51,802 nt of DNA, taken from NCBI GenBank assembly GCA_028278265.1, contig JANQET010000396.1, positions 1 through 51,802 on the forward strand, in the 5' to 3' direction. The translations under genes and the position numbers were made by a program. Source of the stretch: Myxococcota bacterium (GTDB taxonomy: Bacteria > Myxococcota_A > Polyangia > JAAYKL01). Positions 25,190 through 33,311 of the stretch are shown here, piece by piece (positions within the stretch are counted from its first letter, which is position 1; the number at the start of each line of letters is the position of its first letter). The notes beneath the pieces are model-generated. The model was not told where the DNA came from. It saw only the letters and a list, made by a program, of their open reading frames with translations, and did no database searches.

Positions 25190-26287
25190 TTGGAGCTGCG
25201 CTCGCCCACACTCCTATTGGACAAACAGCAGTGCCTGCGAAACCTTCAAACGATGGCCAATAGAGCGTCCGGCCGGCATCTGACGTTTCGGCCCCACTTC
25301 AAGACCCATCAATCCGCGACCATCGGGGAGTGGTTTCGCGCGGAGAACGTCGCGGCGATAACGGTGTCCTCGGTGGCGATGGCCGAATATTTCGCCGATC
25401 ACGGCTGGCGGGATGTGACCATCGCCTTTCCGGTCAACGTATTGGAGTTGGAGCGTATCGGCGCCCTGGCGGAACACATCTCGCTCAACTGCCTGGTCGA
25501 TTCGATTGAGGCCGTCCGAGCGCTCCGACGGGCCCCCTGTCAATCACTCGGCGTGTTCATCGAAATTGATACCGGTGATCACCGCACCGGGGTTCTGCCC
25601 CAACAGACAGAGCGGTTGGATCGCCTTGTCGAGGCGCTCGACGACGGTGGTCATCAGCTGCAGTTGAAGGGATTTCTCACCCACGCCGGTCACACCTATC
25701 GGGCCGACGGTGTGGACGGCATTCGTCGAGTTCAGCAAGAGTCGATCAATCAAATGGCCCAACTCCGACAGCGGTACGGTGAGCGATTGGGTCGGCCGGT
25801 GCTGTCGATCGGGGATACCCCGGGGTGCAGTGTGGGGGATGATTTTTCGCTAATCGACGAAATCAGACCGGGGAATTTTGTGTTCTTTGACTTGATGCAA
25901 GCGGCCCTCGGCGCCTGTGCCCCGACCGATATCGCCGTTGCCTTGGCCTGTCCGGTGGTCGCAGTGCAGCCCCATCGCCGGGAGGTGGTGGTCCACGGGG
26001 GGGCGGTTCATCTGTCCAAGGAACGCCTCGAGCGGGGAGACCGCGGTTCGCTCTACGGTCTTGCGGTCGAGCTCACTGCTCAAGGGTGGAATATCGATCG
26101 GGTGATTGGAGATGTGATTGCCCTGTCCCAGGAGCACGGGATCATTCGCCTGCTCGATGAATCGTCCACCCCCGTGAACATCGGTGATCGGGTGGCCATC
26201 CTGCCGGTTCACGCCTGTCTGACAGCGAACCTGGCCCGGGAGTACCGCACCTTTGACGGTGATAGAATCGAGAAATGGAGCGGCTGA
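25190..26287 (+). CDS. D-threonine aldolase / D-serine dehydratase-like PLP enzyme
   Basis: The protein of about 365 residues has an alanine-racemase-like N-terminal barrel and the C-terminal domain of the D-threonine aldolase/D-serine dehydratase group. The PLP lysine lies in RPHFKTH (K38). IEIDTGDHRTGV and TPGCSVGDD lie further along, and the metal ligands are in PVHACLT (the HxC motif) near the C-terminus. It should act on D-3-hydroxy amino acids or D-serine, perhaps from peptidoglycan or environmental D-amino acids. The start is set at TTG 25190, with GGGAG 7 nt upstream; longer starts overlap the divergent lipoprotein leader. The exact substrate is not decidable. Confidence 0.82.
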   Translation: MELRSPTLLLDKQQCLRNLQTMANRASGRHLTFRPHFKTHQSATIGEWFRAENVAAITVSSVAMAEYFADHGWRDVTIAFPVNVLELERIGALAEHISLNCLVDSIEAVRALRRAPCQSLGVFIEIDTGDHRTGVLPQQTERLDRLVEALDDGGHQLQLKGFLTHAGHTYRADGVDGIRRVQQESINQMAQLRQRYGERLGRPVLSIGDTPGCSVGDDFSLIDEIRPGNFVFFDLMQAALGACAPTDIAVALACPVVAVQPHRREVVVHGGAVHLSKERLERGDRGSLYGLAVELTAQGWNIDRVIGDVIALSQEHGIIRLLDESSTPVNIGDRVAILPVHACLTANLAREYRTFDGDRIEKWSG

Positions 26288-26384
26288 CCACGAGGAATGT
26301 TGATTTTAGCCCTTTCCCTCAGTACACTTTTGAGCGTAGTTCCAACAATCTGTTGAATTGAAGTGGAAGGAGAAGCGACTCCGC

Positions 26385-27824
26385 ATGAGTATCTTGACCG
26401 CGCTGGTGATGCTCGTTCCGCTGGCGGCCTCCCCGCAGGACGCGCAGTTGGAGAGCGAGGGGGGACAGACGGAACAGACGGAACAGACGGAACAGACCGA
26501 ATCAGATCGTTCGTCTCGCACCGTCACGATGGAAGACCTGGAGCGGCTGCGCGAGGAGATGGCAGCCGACGCGGACCGCAGAATCGAGGAGCTCAGACTG
26601 GAGCTCGAAGAGGAAAAATTCGCCGAGTTCGCCACCGAAACCGGGGTCGAATTCGAACCCTCCCTCGACATTTCGGGTTTCTTGGACTTCGGGTTCACCA
26701 AGTATTTCATTCCCGATCAACATTCATTCAAGAACACGTTCGCCGATAAGTCCACCTTTGTTCAGCAACACCTGAACATTTATTTCTACAGTCGGATGAC
26801 CGAATCCTTAAGCGCCTTTCTCGAATTGCGGTTTACCACATTGCCCCTCGGTTCGGAGGCCTGGCTTCGCGAAATCGATCCCAACCGGAATGATCTGAGT
26901 TTGGAGCGGGGGGACACCACGGTAGCGGATCCGCTGACCCTTGCGGTTCACCGGCTCGGTGGGGTGATGATCGAGCGGGCCCAGTTGGAGTGGCGACCGT
27001 CGAACTACTTCGGCGTTATCGGCGGTCGCTTTCTGACGCCGTTCGGTATCTGGAACATCGATCACGGCACACCGGTGATCATCCCCATCCGCTACCCCAC
27101 CATTCAGCAATACGAGTCGATTCCCCTGGCGCAGACCGGTCTCCAGGCCTTTGGACGATTCTATCCGGCGACCAATACCTATCTCGATTGGGCCTTTACC
27201 ATCTCCAACGGGCGCGGACCGGTGGAGGCCTCTTATGATCTCGACGAGAACAAAGCCCTGGGGCTGCGATTGAAGTTTTCCTACGAGGGAATCGACAACA
27301 CCATCGCCCTCGGGGTGTACGGGTATTGGGGAGACTACACCGATACCGTCAAGCGGGTGAACCTGGGGGGGGTACCCACGGTCCTGCAGGAGGTCTACTC
27401 CGATTACACCGAATATTCGGGGTCGGTCGATTTGCTGATCGAGTTCTACGGATTGCGACTTCAAGCCGAGTATGTGCGGCGGTTAATGCGGTTCGACGAG
27501 CGACCCGCGCGGTTTCTGGACAACGGCGAAATCGGCTATGCCACCGACCACGTGGAGAACAGTGGTTATGGACTGTTGGCTTATAAGTTGCCGTTGCACA
27601 ACCTGATCGGTGATGCCGAGCTTCGCCCCTACGTGATGTTCGATTACCGCAGTCCGTCGGAGATTCAGCATCTCGACGGGTACATTTTTATTTGGGGACT
27701 CAACCTCAAGCCGGTGCCTGCGGTGGCGATCAAGGCTGAAGGCACTTATGCCTATCACCCCGATATGCAAACACCGGACAATGAGATGTGGGTGGTGGGG
27801 ACCCAAATCGCGGTGACATTTTGA
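26385..27824 (+). CDS. Outer-membrane porin with N-terminal coiled coil
   Basis: The protein of about 479 residues starts with a signal peptide (MSILTALVMLVPLAASP). A Glu/Gln-rich repeat (EQTEQTEQTE) is followed by a heptad-type helix (about 50-90) and then an alternating-residue beta barrel to a terminal Phe (QIAVTF), the outer-membrane targeting signature. The barrel resembles phosphate-selective OprO/OprP porins by eye. ATG 26385 has AAGGAG 12 nt upstream; TTG 26358 would give a more basic signal peptide but no ribosome site. The next gene encodes a short phosphate-binding-like protein only 44 bp away, so the two are probably one transport unit. Confidence 0.75.
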   Translation: MSILTALVMLVPLAASPQDAQLESEGGQTEQTEQTEQTESDRSSRTVTMEDLERLREEMAADADRRIEELRLELEEEKFAEFATETGVEFEPSLDISGFLDFGFTKYFIPDQHSFKNTFADKSTFVQQHLNIYFYSRMTESLSAFLELRFTTLPLGSEAWLREIDPNRNDLSLERGDTTVADPLTLAVHRLGGVMIERAQLEWRPSNYFGVIGGRFLTPFGIWNIDHGTPVIIPIRYPTIQQYESIPLAQTGLQAFGRFYPATNTYLDWAFTISNGRGPVEASYDLDENKALGLRLKFSYEGIDNTIALGVYGYWGDYTDTVKRVNLGGVPTVLQEVYSDYTEYSGSVDLLIEFYGLRLQAEYVRRLMRFDERPARFLDNGEIGYATDHVENSGYGLLAYKLPLHNLIGDAELRPYVMFDYRSPSEIQHLDGYIFIWGLNLKPVPAVAIKAEGTYAYHPDMQTPDNEMWVVGTQIAVTF

Positions 27825-27868
27825 AAGCCTTAGTTGATGATGACGATGTTAAAGGAAACGTCAAAGTG

Positions 27869-28327
27869 ATGTGTAGCTGGAACACCCTCTGCTGGTGGGT
27901 CGCGGGGCTCTCGTTGGCTGCCGGCATGCTGTTCGCCGCCGAGCCCGCGATGGCCGACGATGCCAAAGATATTGTGATCGTCGCCAACAAGCGCGTACCG
28001 GTCGACAGCATTTCGCTCGGCGAGCTTCGCGAAATCTTTCTCAAGAAACGGACCCACTGGAAGACCGGGGTATCGGCCATCCCGATCCACGCGCGCAAGG
28101 GATCGCCGTTGCGCAAAGAGTTCCAGGCGAAAGTTCTGCAGATGTCCCAGGCCGAGGAGGAGGATCACTGGAAGAAACAGATGATTCGTTTCGGCTTTCC
28201 CAAACCGCCCGAGTTCGGCAGTCCCCTGCGGGCGGTGTTCCGGTTGAAAGGGACGGTCAGTTATGTCTACCGCAGTGACTACAAGGAGGGGGTGGCCAAA
28301 ATATTGTTGGTGATCCCGGCCAAGTAG
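27869..28327 (+). CDS. Short PstS-like periplasmic substrate-binding protein
   Basis: The 152-residue protein has a signal peptide ending near AEPAMA and a single type-II periplasmic-binding lobe. IVIVANKRVPVDSISLGEL, LREIFLKK and the PIHARKGSPLRKEF loop correspond to short phosphate-ABC substrate-binding-like proteins. Full PstS is about twice as long, so this is probably a binding or sensing protein that works without an ABC permease here. ATG 27869 follows AAAGGA; a longer frame from 27788 overlaps the porin end. It follows the porin in the same direction, before a Cys-rich lipoprotein. Confidence 0.75.
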   Translation: MCSWNTLCWWVAGLSLAAGMLFAAEPAMADDAKDIVIVANKRVPVDSISLGELREIFLKKRTHWKTGVSAIPIHARKGSPLRKEFQAKVLQMSQAEEEDHWKKQMIRFGFPKPPEFGSPLRAVFRLKGTVSYVYRSDYKEGVAKILLVIPAK

Positions 28328-28342
28328 CCCGGAGGTGATTAG

Positions 28343-28771
28343 ATGATGGTTCGATTTGGTTTGATAGCGGCTGCCGCGGTGGTGATCTCGCTGGCCGGGT
28401 GCAATCCCACCGCTGCCGATCGCTGCGGAACGCGGTACGAGTATGAGCCGGAGACCCGATCCTGCCGCTTGATCGAAGACGCCGGTACGGACACGGACAC
28501 CGGGGAAATAGATACGGACACGGAGCTGCCCACCGGATTCGGCAAGTACTGCACGAGCGATGCGGATTGCGCCGGGCTCGAAGCGGATCACTGTGCAATC
28601 GATCCCGAGACCCAGGACGGATTTTGTACGGTCAAAAATTGCACGGTCCAACCCAACGATTGTCCTGTGGGCTACATGTGCTGTGACTCGCCCGAGTCCT
28701 TCGGACAACCCAACGCCTGTATTTCACAAGCCGACTACGACACCCTCCACGGCATGGGGCTCTGCGTTTAA
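28343..28771 (+). CDS. Cys-rich lipoprotein with short TD-repeat linker
   Basis: The 142-residue lipoprotein has lipobox ISLAGC and a short acidic linker (DAGTDTDTGEIDTDTE). A domain with about eleven cysteines follows, spaced like small extracellular disulfide modules seen in deltaproteobacterial proteins (CTSDADC, CPVGYMCC). It is probably cell-surface or periplasmic. The ribosome site GGAGGTGAT just before the ATG is excellent. It lies 15 bp after the PstS-like gene and 65 bp before the DUF5916 gene. Function is unknown. Confidence 0.75.
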   Translation: MMVRFGLIAAAAVVISLAGCNPTAADRCGTRYEYEPETRSCRLIEDAGTDTDTGEIDTDTELPTGFGKYCTSDADCAGLEADHCAIDPETQDGFCTVKNCTVQPNDCPVGYMCCDSPESFGQPNACISQADYDTLHGMGLCV

Positions 28772-28836
28772 TCGCACTGCTCCGGTCGGGGAAAACTTGA
28801 CTCTGCTCGCGGTTTGGGGTTTAGGCCTATGTACTT

Positions 28837-31269
28837 ATGAAGTGGGTTGTCTGCTGTTTGTATTTGGTCTTTGCGATTTCAGCCCCGGTGTCCTTGGCGG
28901 CTCGCCCGGGATCGCCACGAACCGCTCGTGCCACCGCCACTCAAGCCGCTCCTACCATTGACGGTCGTCTCGATGATGCCCCGTGGCAATCGGCCGCGTG
29001 GCACTCCGATTTTACCCAGCGCCGGCCCCTCAACGGAGTTCGTCCGAGCCTGCGGACGCGGTTTGCCGTCCTATTCGACCACCGGGCGATCTACATCGCC
29101 GTGCGCTGCGCCGTGCCCAATCGGGAGCTGATCATTTCCCGGCTGATCCGGCGGGATCGGTATGGCGATTTCGATCGGGTCTCGGTCACCCTTTCGCCGC
29201 GCAACGACGGCTTGACCGGCTACAAATTCAACGTCAATCCCCACGGGGTGCAGTCGGATGCGGCCTGTTTCGACGACGGCCGTCACGATCGCAATTGGGA
29301 TGCGGTCTGGCAAGCGGAGACGGACGTCAGCGATTCAGAATGGACGGTGGAGATGGCCATTCCCTTCGATCAGATGCGCTTCACCGGTGGGGTGGACGAA
29401 TGGGGATTTCAGATCGAGCGTTGGATCTCCGCCCGTCAAGAAGGGGTGGTGTTCAACCCGATCCCCCTCGAGCAGTCCGGATGGATCTCGGCTGCCGGGC
29501 GGCTCATCGGGATGAAAGCGGTTCGCTCGACGCCGCCATTGTCGATCACGCCGGAGAGCTACGCCTCCTACCGGGCGGCCACCGAGGAGTTCGGCGGACG
29601 CGGAGAGGACGGACTGACCTACGGCGCCGGCGGTTATGCCAAGATTGGCCTGGGCACCGACCTGGTCCTCGATTTGGCGATCAATCCGGACTTCGGTCAG
29701 GTGGAAGTGGATGAGGCGGTGCTCAATCTGAGTGACTACGAAACCCGTTTTCCCGAGAAGCGACCGTTCTTTCTCGAGGGGGCCGGATTGTTTGCCACGC
29801 CGATTCAACTGTTTTATTCTCGCCGGCTCGGCGCCCCTCCGCCGGATCCGGAGTTGGAGACCGATGACCAGTCCGTCCAGTCGGGGCCGACCACCACACC
29901 GATCCTCTCGGCCGTCAAAGTGACCGGGCGCTCGGCCAAGGGGCTCTCCGTTGGCCTGATCCAGGCAGCCCTGCTGCCCACCCAATTTGAAGTGCTCACC
30001 CCGGCGAGTGATGATCCGTTGATCGGCCATCCCTATGACCGGATTCGGCGCGAGTCGGGCTCCCCCTGGACCAGCGCATCGGTGGTGCGCCTCAACGTGG
30101 AACCGACCGACACGGCGACTTTCGGGGTGTTGGCGACCGCGCTCAACCCCCAGGGCAGCCACGGCAGCTACGGCGGCGGCGTCGACTGGAACGTGTTCGA
30201 CAGGGATCGGCAATACTCCTTTCGCGGCCAACTGACCGGCAGCCTGCGCTACGACGGGGTGCTCGGCAAGGAGGAGAGCCAAGGGGTCGGTCTGTGGACC
30301 CAGCTGGCCAAACGGGGAGGGGAGCACCTCCGAGTGTATGCCACCTACGATTTTTACAGCGACGGTTTCGATGTCAACGATATGGGCTTTCTTCGACGGG
30401 ATGATCTTCACCGGTACAACGTCTTTCTGAAATTCCAGCAGATGGAAAAGGTCGGTCCGTTTGCCCAGATCGTCGCCGCCGTGGAACCCCACGGGGAGTT
30501 CAACACCCGGGGACTCGATCTGGGCCAGGGGATGATGGCATTCTTGATGCTCAAATGGCTCAGCGATTGGGTGACCGAGGTGGGTGGATTCGGCCTTCTG
30601 CACCGCTACGACGACCGGGAAACCCGCGGTGGCCCGCCCCTGGAAAAACCTCGACTGGGCGGCGGATGGCTCTCCATCCGCTCGGCCCAGCGCAAAATGA
30701 TCGGTGGCAACATGACCGTCTCCGGACACAACGCCCCCCACGGATACAGCGCGGAAGCCCGCTTGTCGCTCGAACTGCGACTGGCCCGCCTGGCCCTCGA
30801 GTTGGGACCGGAAGTGGAGTACACCAAGGGGGATTTGGCCTACGTGGATACCCTGGACCTGGACGATCCCGCCAGCACGACCGTGATCGGACAGCGGGAA
30901 TTGACCGAGCTGGAGCTGGCCCTGAGCGGCACGGTGGTCCTGCAACGAAACCTGACCTTGCAGCTGCTGGGACAACTCCTGGTGGCCAGTGCCGACTACA
31001 GCGACTACCAACTGCTCGAGCCGGACAGCTCGACCGTAAGCGTGGGGTATGATGATGACGAAGCCGACTTCGTCTACTCCGATCTGCGCCTGCAGGCGCT
31101 GCTTCGCTGGGAATACCTGCCCGGCTCGGCGTTGTATGCCGTGTACACCCATTTTGGATTCCTCTCTTTTACCGGGGCCGGTGTTCCCCTGAGAATGGGG
31201 TTGACCCGCCTCGATGAAGAGGAACGGGAGCAGTTCTTCATGCTCAAGGTGAGCCATCGGTTCGGTTGA
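28837..31269 (+). CDS. DUF5916 protein: CBM9-like domain plus outer-membrane beta barrel
   Basis: The 810-residue protein has a signal peptide, then a CBM9-like domain (about 35-230; PTIDGRLDDAPWQSAAW is the family opening). A DUF5916 beta-barrel-rich region runs to a terminal aromatic-type strand (KVSHRFG). The motif NPDFGQVEVDEAVLNLSDYE and EKRPFFLEGAGLF, with SRRLG after it, is diagnostic. Such proteins are outer-membrane components found beside carbohydrate and peptide utilisation genes; no enzymatic role is established. The ATG lacks a strong ribosome site. The gap to the protease gene (31270-31480) has no ORF and carries the promoter listed. Confidence 0.88.
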   Translation: MKWVVCCLYLVFAISAPVSLAARPGSPRTARATATQAAPTIDGRLDDAPWQSAAWHSDFTQRRPLNGVRPSLRTRFAVLFDHRAIYIAVRCAVPNRELIISRLIRRDRYGDFDRVSVTLSPRNDGLTGYKFNVNPHGVQSDAACFDDGRHDRNWDAVWQAETDVSDSEWTVEMAIPFDQMRFTGGVDEWGFQIERWISARQEGVVFNPIPLEQSGWISAAGRLIGMKAVRSTPPLSITPESYASYRAATEEFGGRGEDGLTYGAGGYAKIGLGTDLVLDLAINPDFGQVEVDEAVLNLSDYETRFPEKRPFFLEGAGLFATPIQLFYSRRLGAPPPDPELETDDQSVQSGPTTTPILSAVKVTGRSAKGLSVGLIQAALLPTQFEVLTPASDDPLIGHPYDRIRRESGSPWTSASVVRLNVEPTDTATFGVLATALNPQGSHGSYGGGVDWNVFDRDRQYSFRGQLTGSLRYDGVLGKEESQGVGLWTQLAKRGGEHLRVYATYDFYSDGFDVNDMGFLRRDDLHRYNVFLKFQQMEKVGPFAQIVAAVEPHGEFNTRGLDLGQGMMAFLMLKWLSDWVTEVGGFGLLHRYDDRETRGGPPLEKPRLGGGWLSIRSAQRKMIGGNMTVSGHNAPHGYSAEARLSLELRLARLALELGPEVEYTKGDLAYVDTLDLDDPASTTVIGQRELTELELALSGTVVLQRNLTLQLLGQLLVASADYSDYQLLEPDSSTVSVGYDDDEADFVYSDLRLQALLRWEYLPGSALYAVYTHFGFLSFTGAGVPLRMGLTRLDEEEREQFFMLKVSHRFG

Positions 31270-31387
31270 GTGATCCCCTTCCGCCAATTCCAAATTTAAA
31301 TAAATTCACCGCCGACCGAAAATGCCGTTATTGATTTAACATGTCGATATAATTTCCTTTTTTTCATCCGGTAGCCCTGTGCGCTGA

Positions 31388-31416
31388 TTGATTAGTTATG
31401 CGGTGTGCGGTATAAA
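31388..31416 (+). promoter_or_regulatory. Sigma-70-type promoter of the inhibitor-protease gene
   Basis: TTGATT (31388-31393) and TATAAA (31411-31416) are spaced by 17 nt, so a start near 31424 would give a leader of about 57 nt. The region upstream (31290-31387) is AT-rich and has no gene. Confidence 0.65.
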
Positions 31417-31429
31417 TGCGGGACTAACT

Positions 31430-31461
31430 TTAGAAGGCTCAACGCTAAAATAGTCTTCTAA
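31430..31461 (+). promoter_or_regulatory. Inverted repeat in the leader of the inhibitor-protease gene
   Basis: TTAGAAG (31430-31436) pairs with CTTCTAA (31455-31461) around an 18-nt loop. It sits between the predicted transcription start and the AAAGGAG ribosome site. It could be an operator or an RNA hairpin; no T-tract follows it. Confidence 0.4.
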
Positions 31462-31480
31462 GACAGCCAAAGGAGAAAAC

Positions 31481-33058
31481 ATGCGCGCTGGGATCAGAAT
31501 GGCCCTGCCCACGGTATGGCTGGCGGTATTTTTCGGGGTGCCCTGTGTCGGCCAAACAGCGGGTGTGAGTTCCGGACAGGCCGAAGTGGTTCAGGTGTCT
31601 CAGACCGGTCAACCCACTGTGTTGGGCCCGTTGACCGTGGCGGTGATCGAGCTCTCCTCCAACGCTTCGACCGGCTACAGCTGGCAACCGAGTCTCACTG
31701 AAGGTGCGCCTTTGCGAGTGCTCGGCAAGGAATACACCCATGGTCCCAAAGGGATCTTCGGGGCTTCGGGTCGCGAGCGAATCTACCTGGTCGGCGCTGG
31801 GACGGGCACGGCCCGGTTGACTTTGGAGTACAAGCGGCACCAGGCCAAAGAGGTCGCCGCATCGAAGGTGTTTCAGTTCCGCACTCAGGGGGTGTTCAGC
31901 GGCGAATACGCGCTCAAGGCAGAGGCGCCTTATGTTCCGCCGGCGCGGCTCACCCGTGGGGATCCCCGCTCCCAATTGCCCTCCCGGTTCAATTGGTGCG
32001 ACGACGACAAATGCACCCCGGTCAAGAACCAGGGATCCTGCGGCAGTTGCTGGGCCTTTGCCTCGATCGGCCCCCTCGAGCAGCTGATCAAATCAATGGA
32101 CGGTGATGAAGTGGACTTGGCCGAGCAACACCTGGTCTCCTGCGGTAAAAACCACAACGGCTGCGGCGGGGGAGGAATCGCGATCAATTCACTGGTGGAT
32201 AAAGACGATGACGGCGGCGGCGCAGGGGCGATGTTCGAAGCCGATTTTCCCTACACCGCATCGAATTCGTCTTGCGGCGGTCCCCATCCCAAGGTGTATC
32301 AAGGGGACTACTATGATTACGTCGGTGATACACCTGAAGAGCTCAAGACGGCGATCTACGAGCACGGGCCCCTGTGGGCCGGCTGTTGTGCGGACAGCAC
32401 CTTTTCCGCATACGACGGCGGCATCTTCGAGGGTCCGGGATGTAACCAGGGCAACCACGCGGTCGTGCTTGTCGGCTGGAACGAAGATGAGGGCGATGGG
32501 TATTGGTACATGCGCAACTCCTGGGGCAAGGGTTGGGGAGAGGACGGCTACATGCGCATCCGCTACGGCGTGTCGTTGATGGGGATGGCCGCGGCCTACA
32601 TCCACTACGAGGGGGACGGTGGCGGGGACGCGGATGCGGATAGCGACTCGGATGCCGATGCCGACTCGGATACCGACTCGGATGCCGATGCCGACTCGGA
32701 TACCGACTCGGACTCGGATGCCGACGCCGATTCGGACTCGGATGCCGATGCCGACTCGGACACCGACTCGGACTCGGACGCTGATGCGGACAGTGACGCC
32801 GATGCGGACTCGGATGCGGACGCGGACTCAGACTCGGACGGAGACGGGGACGCTGACGGGGATGCTGATGGGGATGCCGATGGGGACAGCGATGGGGACA
32901 GCGATGGGGACAGCGACGGAGACGCCGACGGAGATGCTGATGACGATGATGACAATGACGACGGCAATCGGGATACGGGCGCTTGCAGTGCATCACCCGG
33001 ACGAGTTACCATCTCCAGGCATCTGCTCACCACCCTCACTCTGAGTCTCTTCCGCTAG
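31481..33058 (+). CDS. Papain-like cysteine protease with N-terminal chagasin-like inhibitor domain and DxD stalk
   Basis: The 525-residue secreted protein has four parts. A signal peptide (about 1-30) is followed by an I42/chagasin-like domain (about 41-145: SNASTGYSW matches the NPTTGY loop and [13 protein letters not shown] the third loop region). Next comes a C1A papain domain (about 167-375) with Gln184, Cys190 (GSCGSCWAF), His326 ([10 protein letters not shown]) and Asn346 ([10 protein letters not shown]). A DxD/DGDA stalk (about 378-500) then leads to a short Cys-Ser-x-Ser-Pro plus hydrophobic-Arg tail (about 503-525), reminiscent of C-terminal sorting signals. Chagasins inhibit C1 proteases, so self-inhibition is likely. 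AAAGGAG precedes the ATG. No classical papain propeptide is seen; the inhibitor domain may replace it. Confidence 0.88.
   Translation: MRAGIRMALPTVWLAVFFGVPCVGQTAGVSSGQAEVVQVSQTGQPTVLGPLTVAVIELSSNASTGYSWQPSLTEGAPLRVLGKEYTHGPKGIFGASGRERIYLVGAGTGTARLTLEYKRHQAKEVAASKVFQFRTQGVFSGEYALKAEAPYVPPARLTRGDPRSQLPSRFNWCDDDKCTPVKNQGSCGSCWAFASIGPLEQLIKSMDGDEVDLAEQHLVSCGKNHNGCGGGGIAINSLVDKDDDGGGAGAMFEADFPYTASNSSCGGPHPKVYQGDYYDYVGDTPEELKTAIYEHGPLWAGCCADSTFSAYDGGIFEGPGCNQGNHAVVLVGWNEDEGDGYWYMRNSWGKGWGEDGYMRIRYGVSLMGMAAAYIHYEGDGGGDADADSDSDADADSDTDSDADADSDTDSDSDADADSDSDADADSDTDSDSDADADSDADADSDADADSDSDGDGDADGDADGDADGDSDGDSDGDSDGDADGDADDDDDNDDGNRDTGACSASPGRVTISRHLLTTLTLSLFR
32625..32961 (+). repeat. DxD codon repeat encoding the protease stalk
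   Basis: Tandem, imperfect hexanucleotide units (GAY-NNN) with longer 24-30-nt repeats encode [12 protein letters not shown]-type protein. The last third changes to [12 protein letters not shown]. This looks like internal expansion. Confidence 0.85.
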
Positions 33059-33097
33059 CAAAAAGAAAGGGTGAACGGCTCGAAGGACCGCGGGGCG

Positions 33098-33292
33098 TTA
33101 ACCCGGTACGCGAGTCACGGTCCCGTCGGCGATCATCTGCTGCAGCTGCTTGAGCAGAATCTCTTCATCGCGATCGATGGCACCGTCAGCGTGTGCCTGC
33201 TGGAGAATTTCCTGATACTCGGTGGTGGTCAGCTCGAGATCATCGATCGCCTTTTTGATCAGTTTGGAGAGCTTGCTTCCTTCGTCAGTCAT
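33098..33292 (-). CDS. Small helical protein (EF-hand-like pattern)
   Basis: The 64-residue protein is all helical in pattern: LTTTEYQEILQQAHADGAIDRDEEILLKQLQQMI. The segment ADGAIDRDE looks like a calcium-loop or TerB-type turn, and LLKQLQQMIADGTV is a repeated feature of small cyanobacterial and deltaproteobacterial proteins. AGGAGG lies 11 nt before the ATG, which supports translation. It is convergent with the protease gene and 19 bp downstream of the stop of nothing else on its strand. Function unknown. Confidence 0.6.
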   Translation of the reverse strand: MTDEGSKLSKLIKKAIDDLELTTTEYQEILQQAHADGAIDRDEEILLKQLQQMIADGTVTRVPG

Positions 33293-33311
33293 TTTGGTAT
33301 CGACCTCCTGG

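Noticed and set aside
29335-31293. Minus-strand open frame (652 aa) opposite the DUF5916 gene
   Set aside because: Low-complexity His/Gln/Arg-rich translation with no family match; the plus-strand protein has diagnostic motifs.
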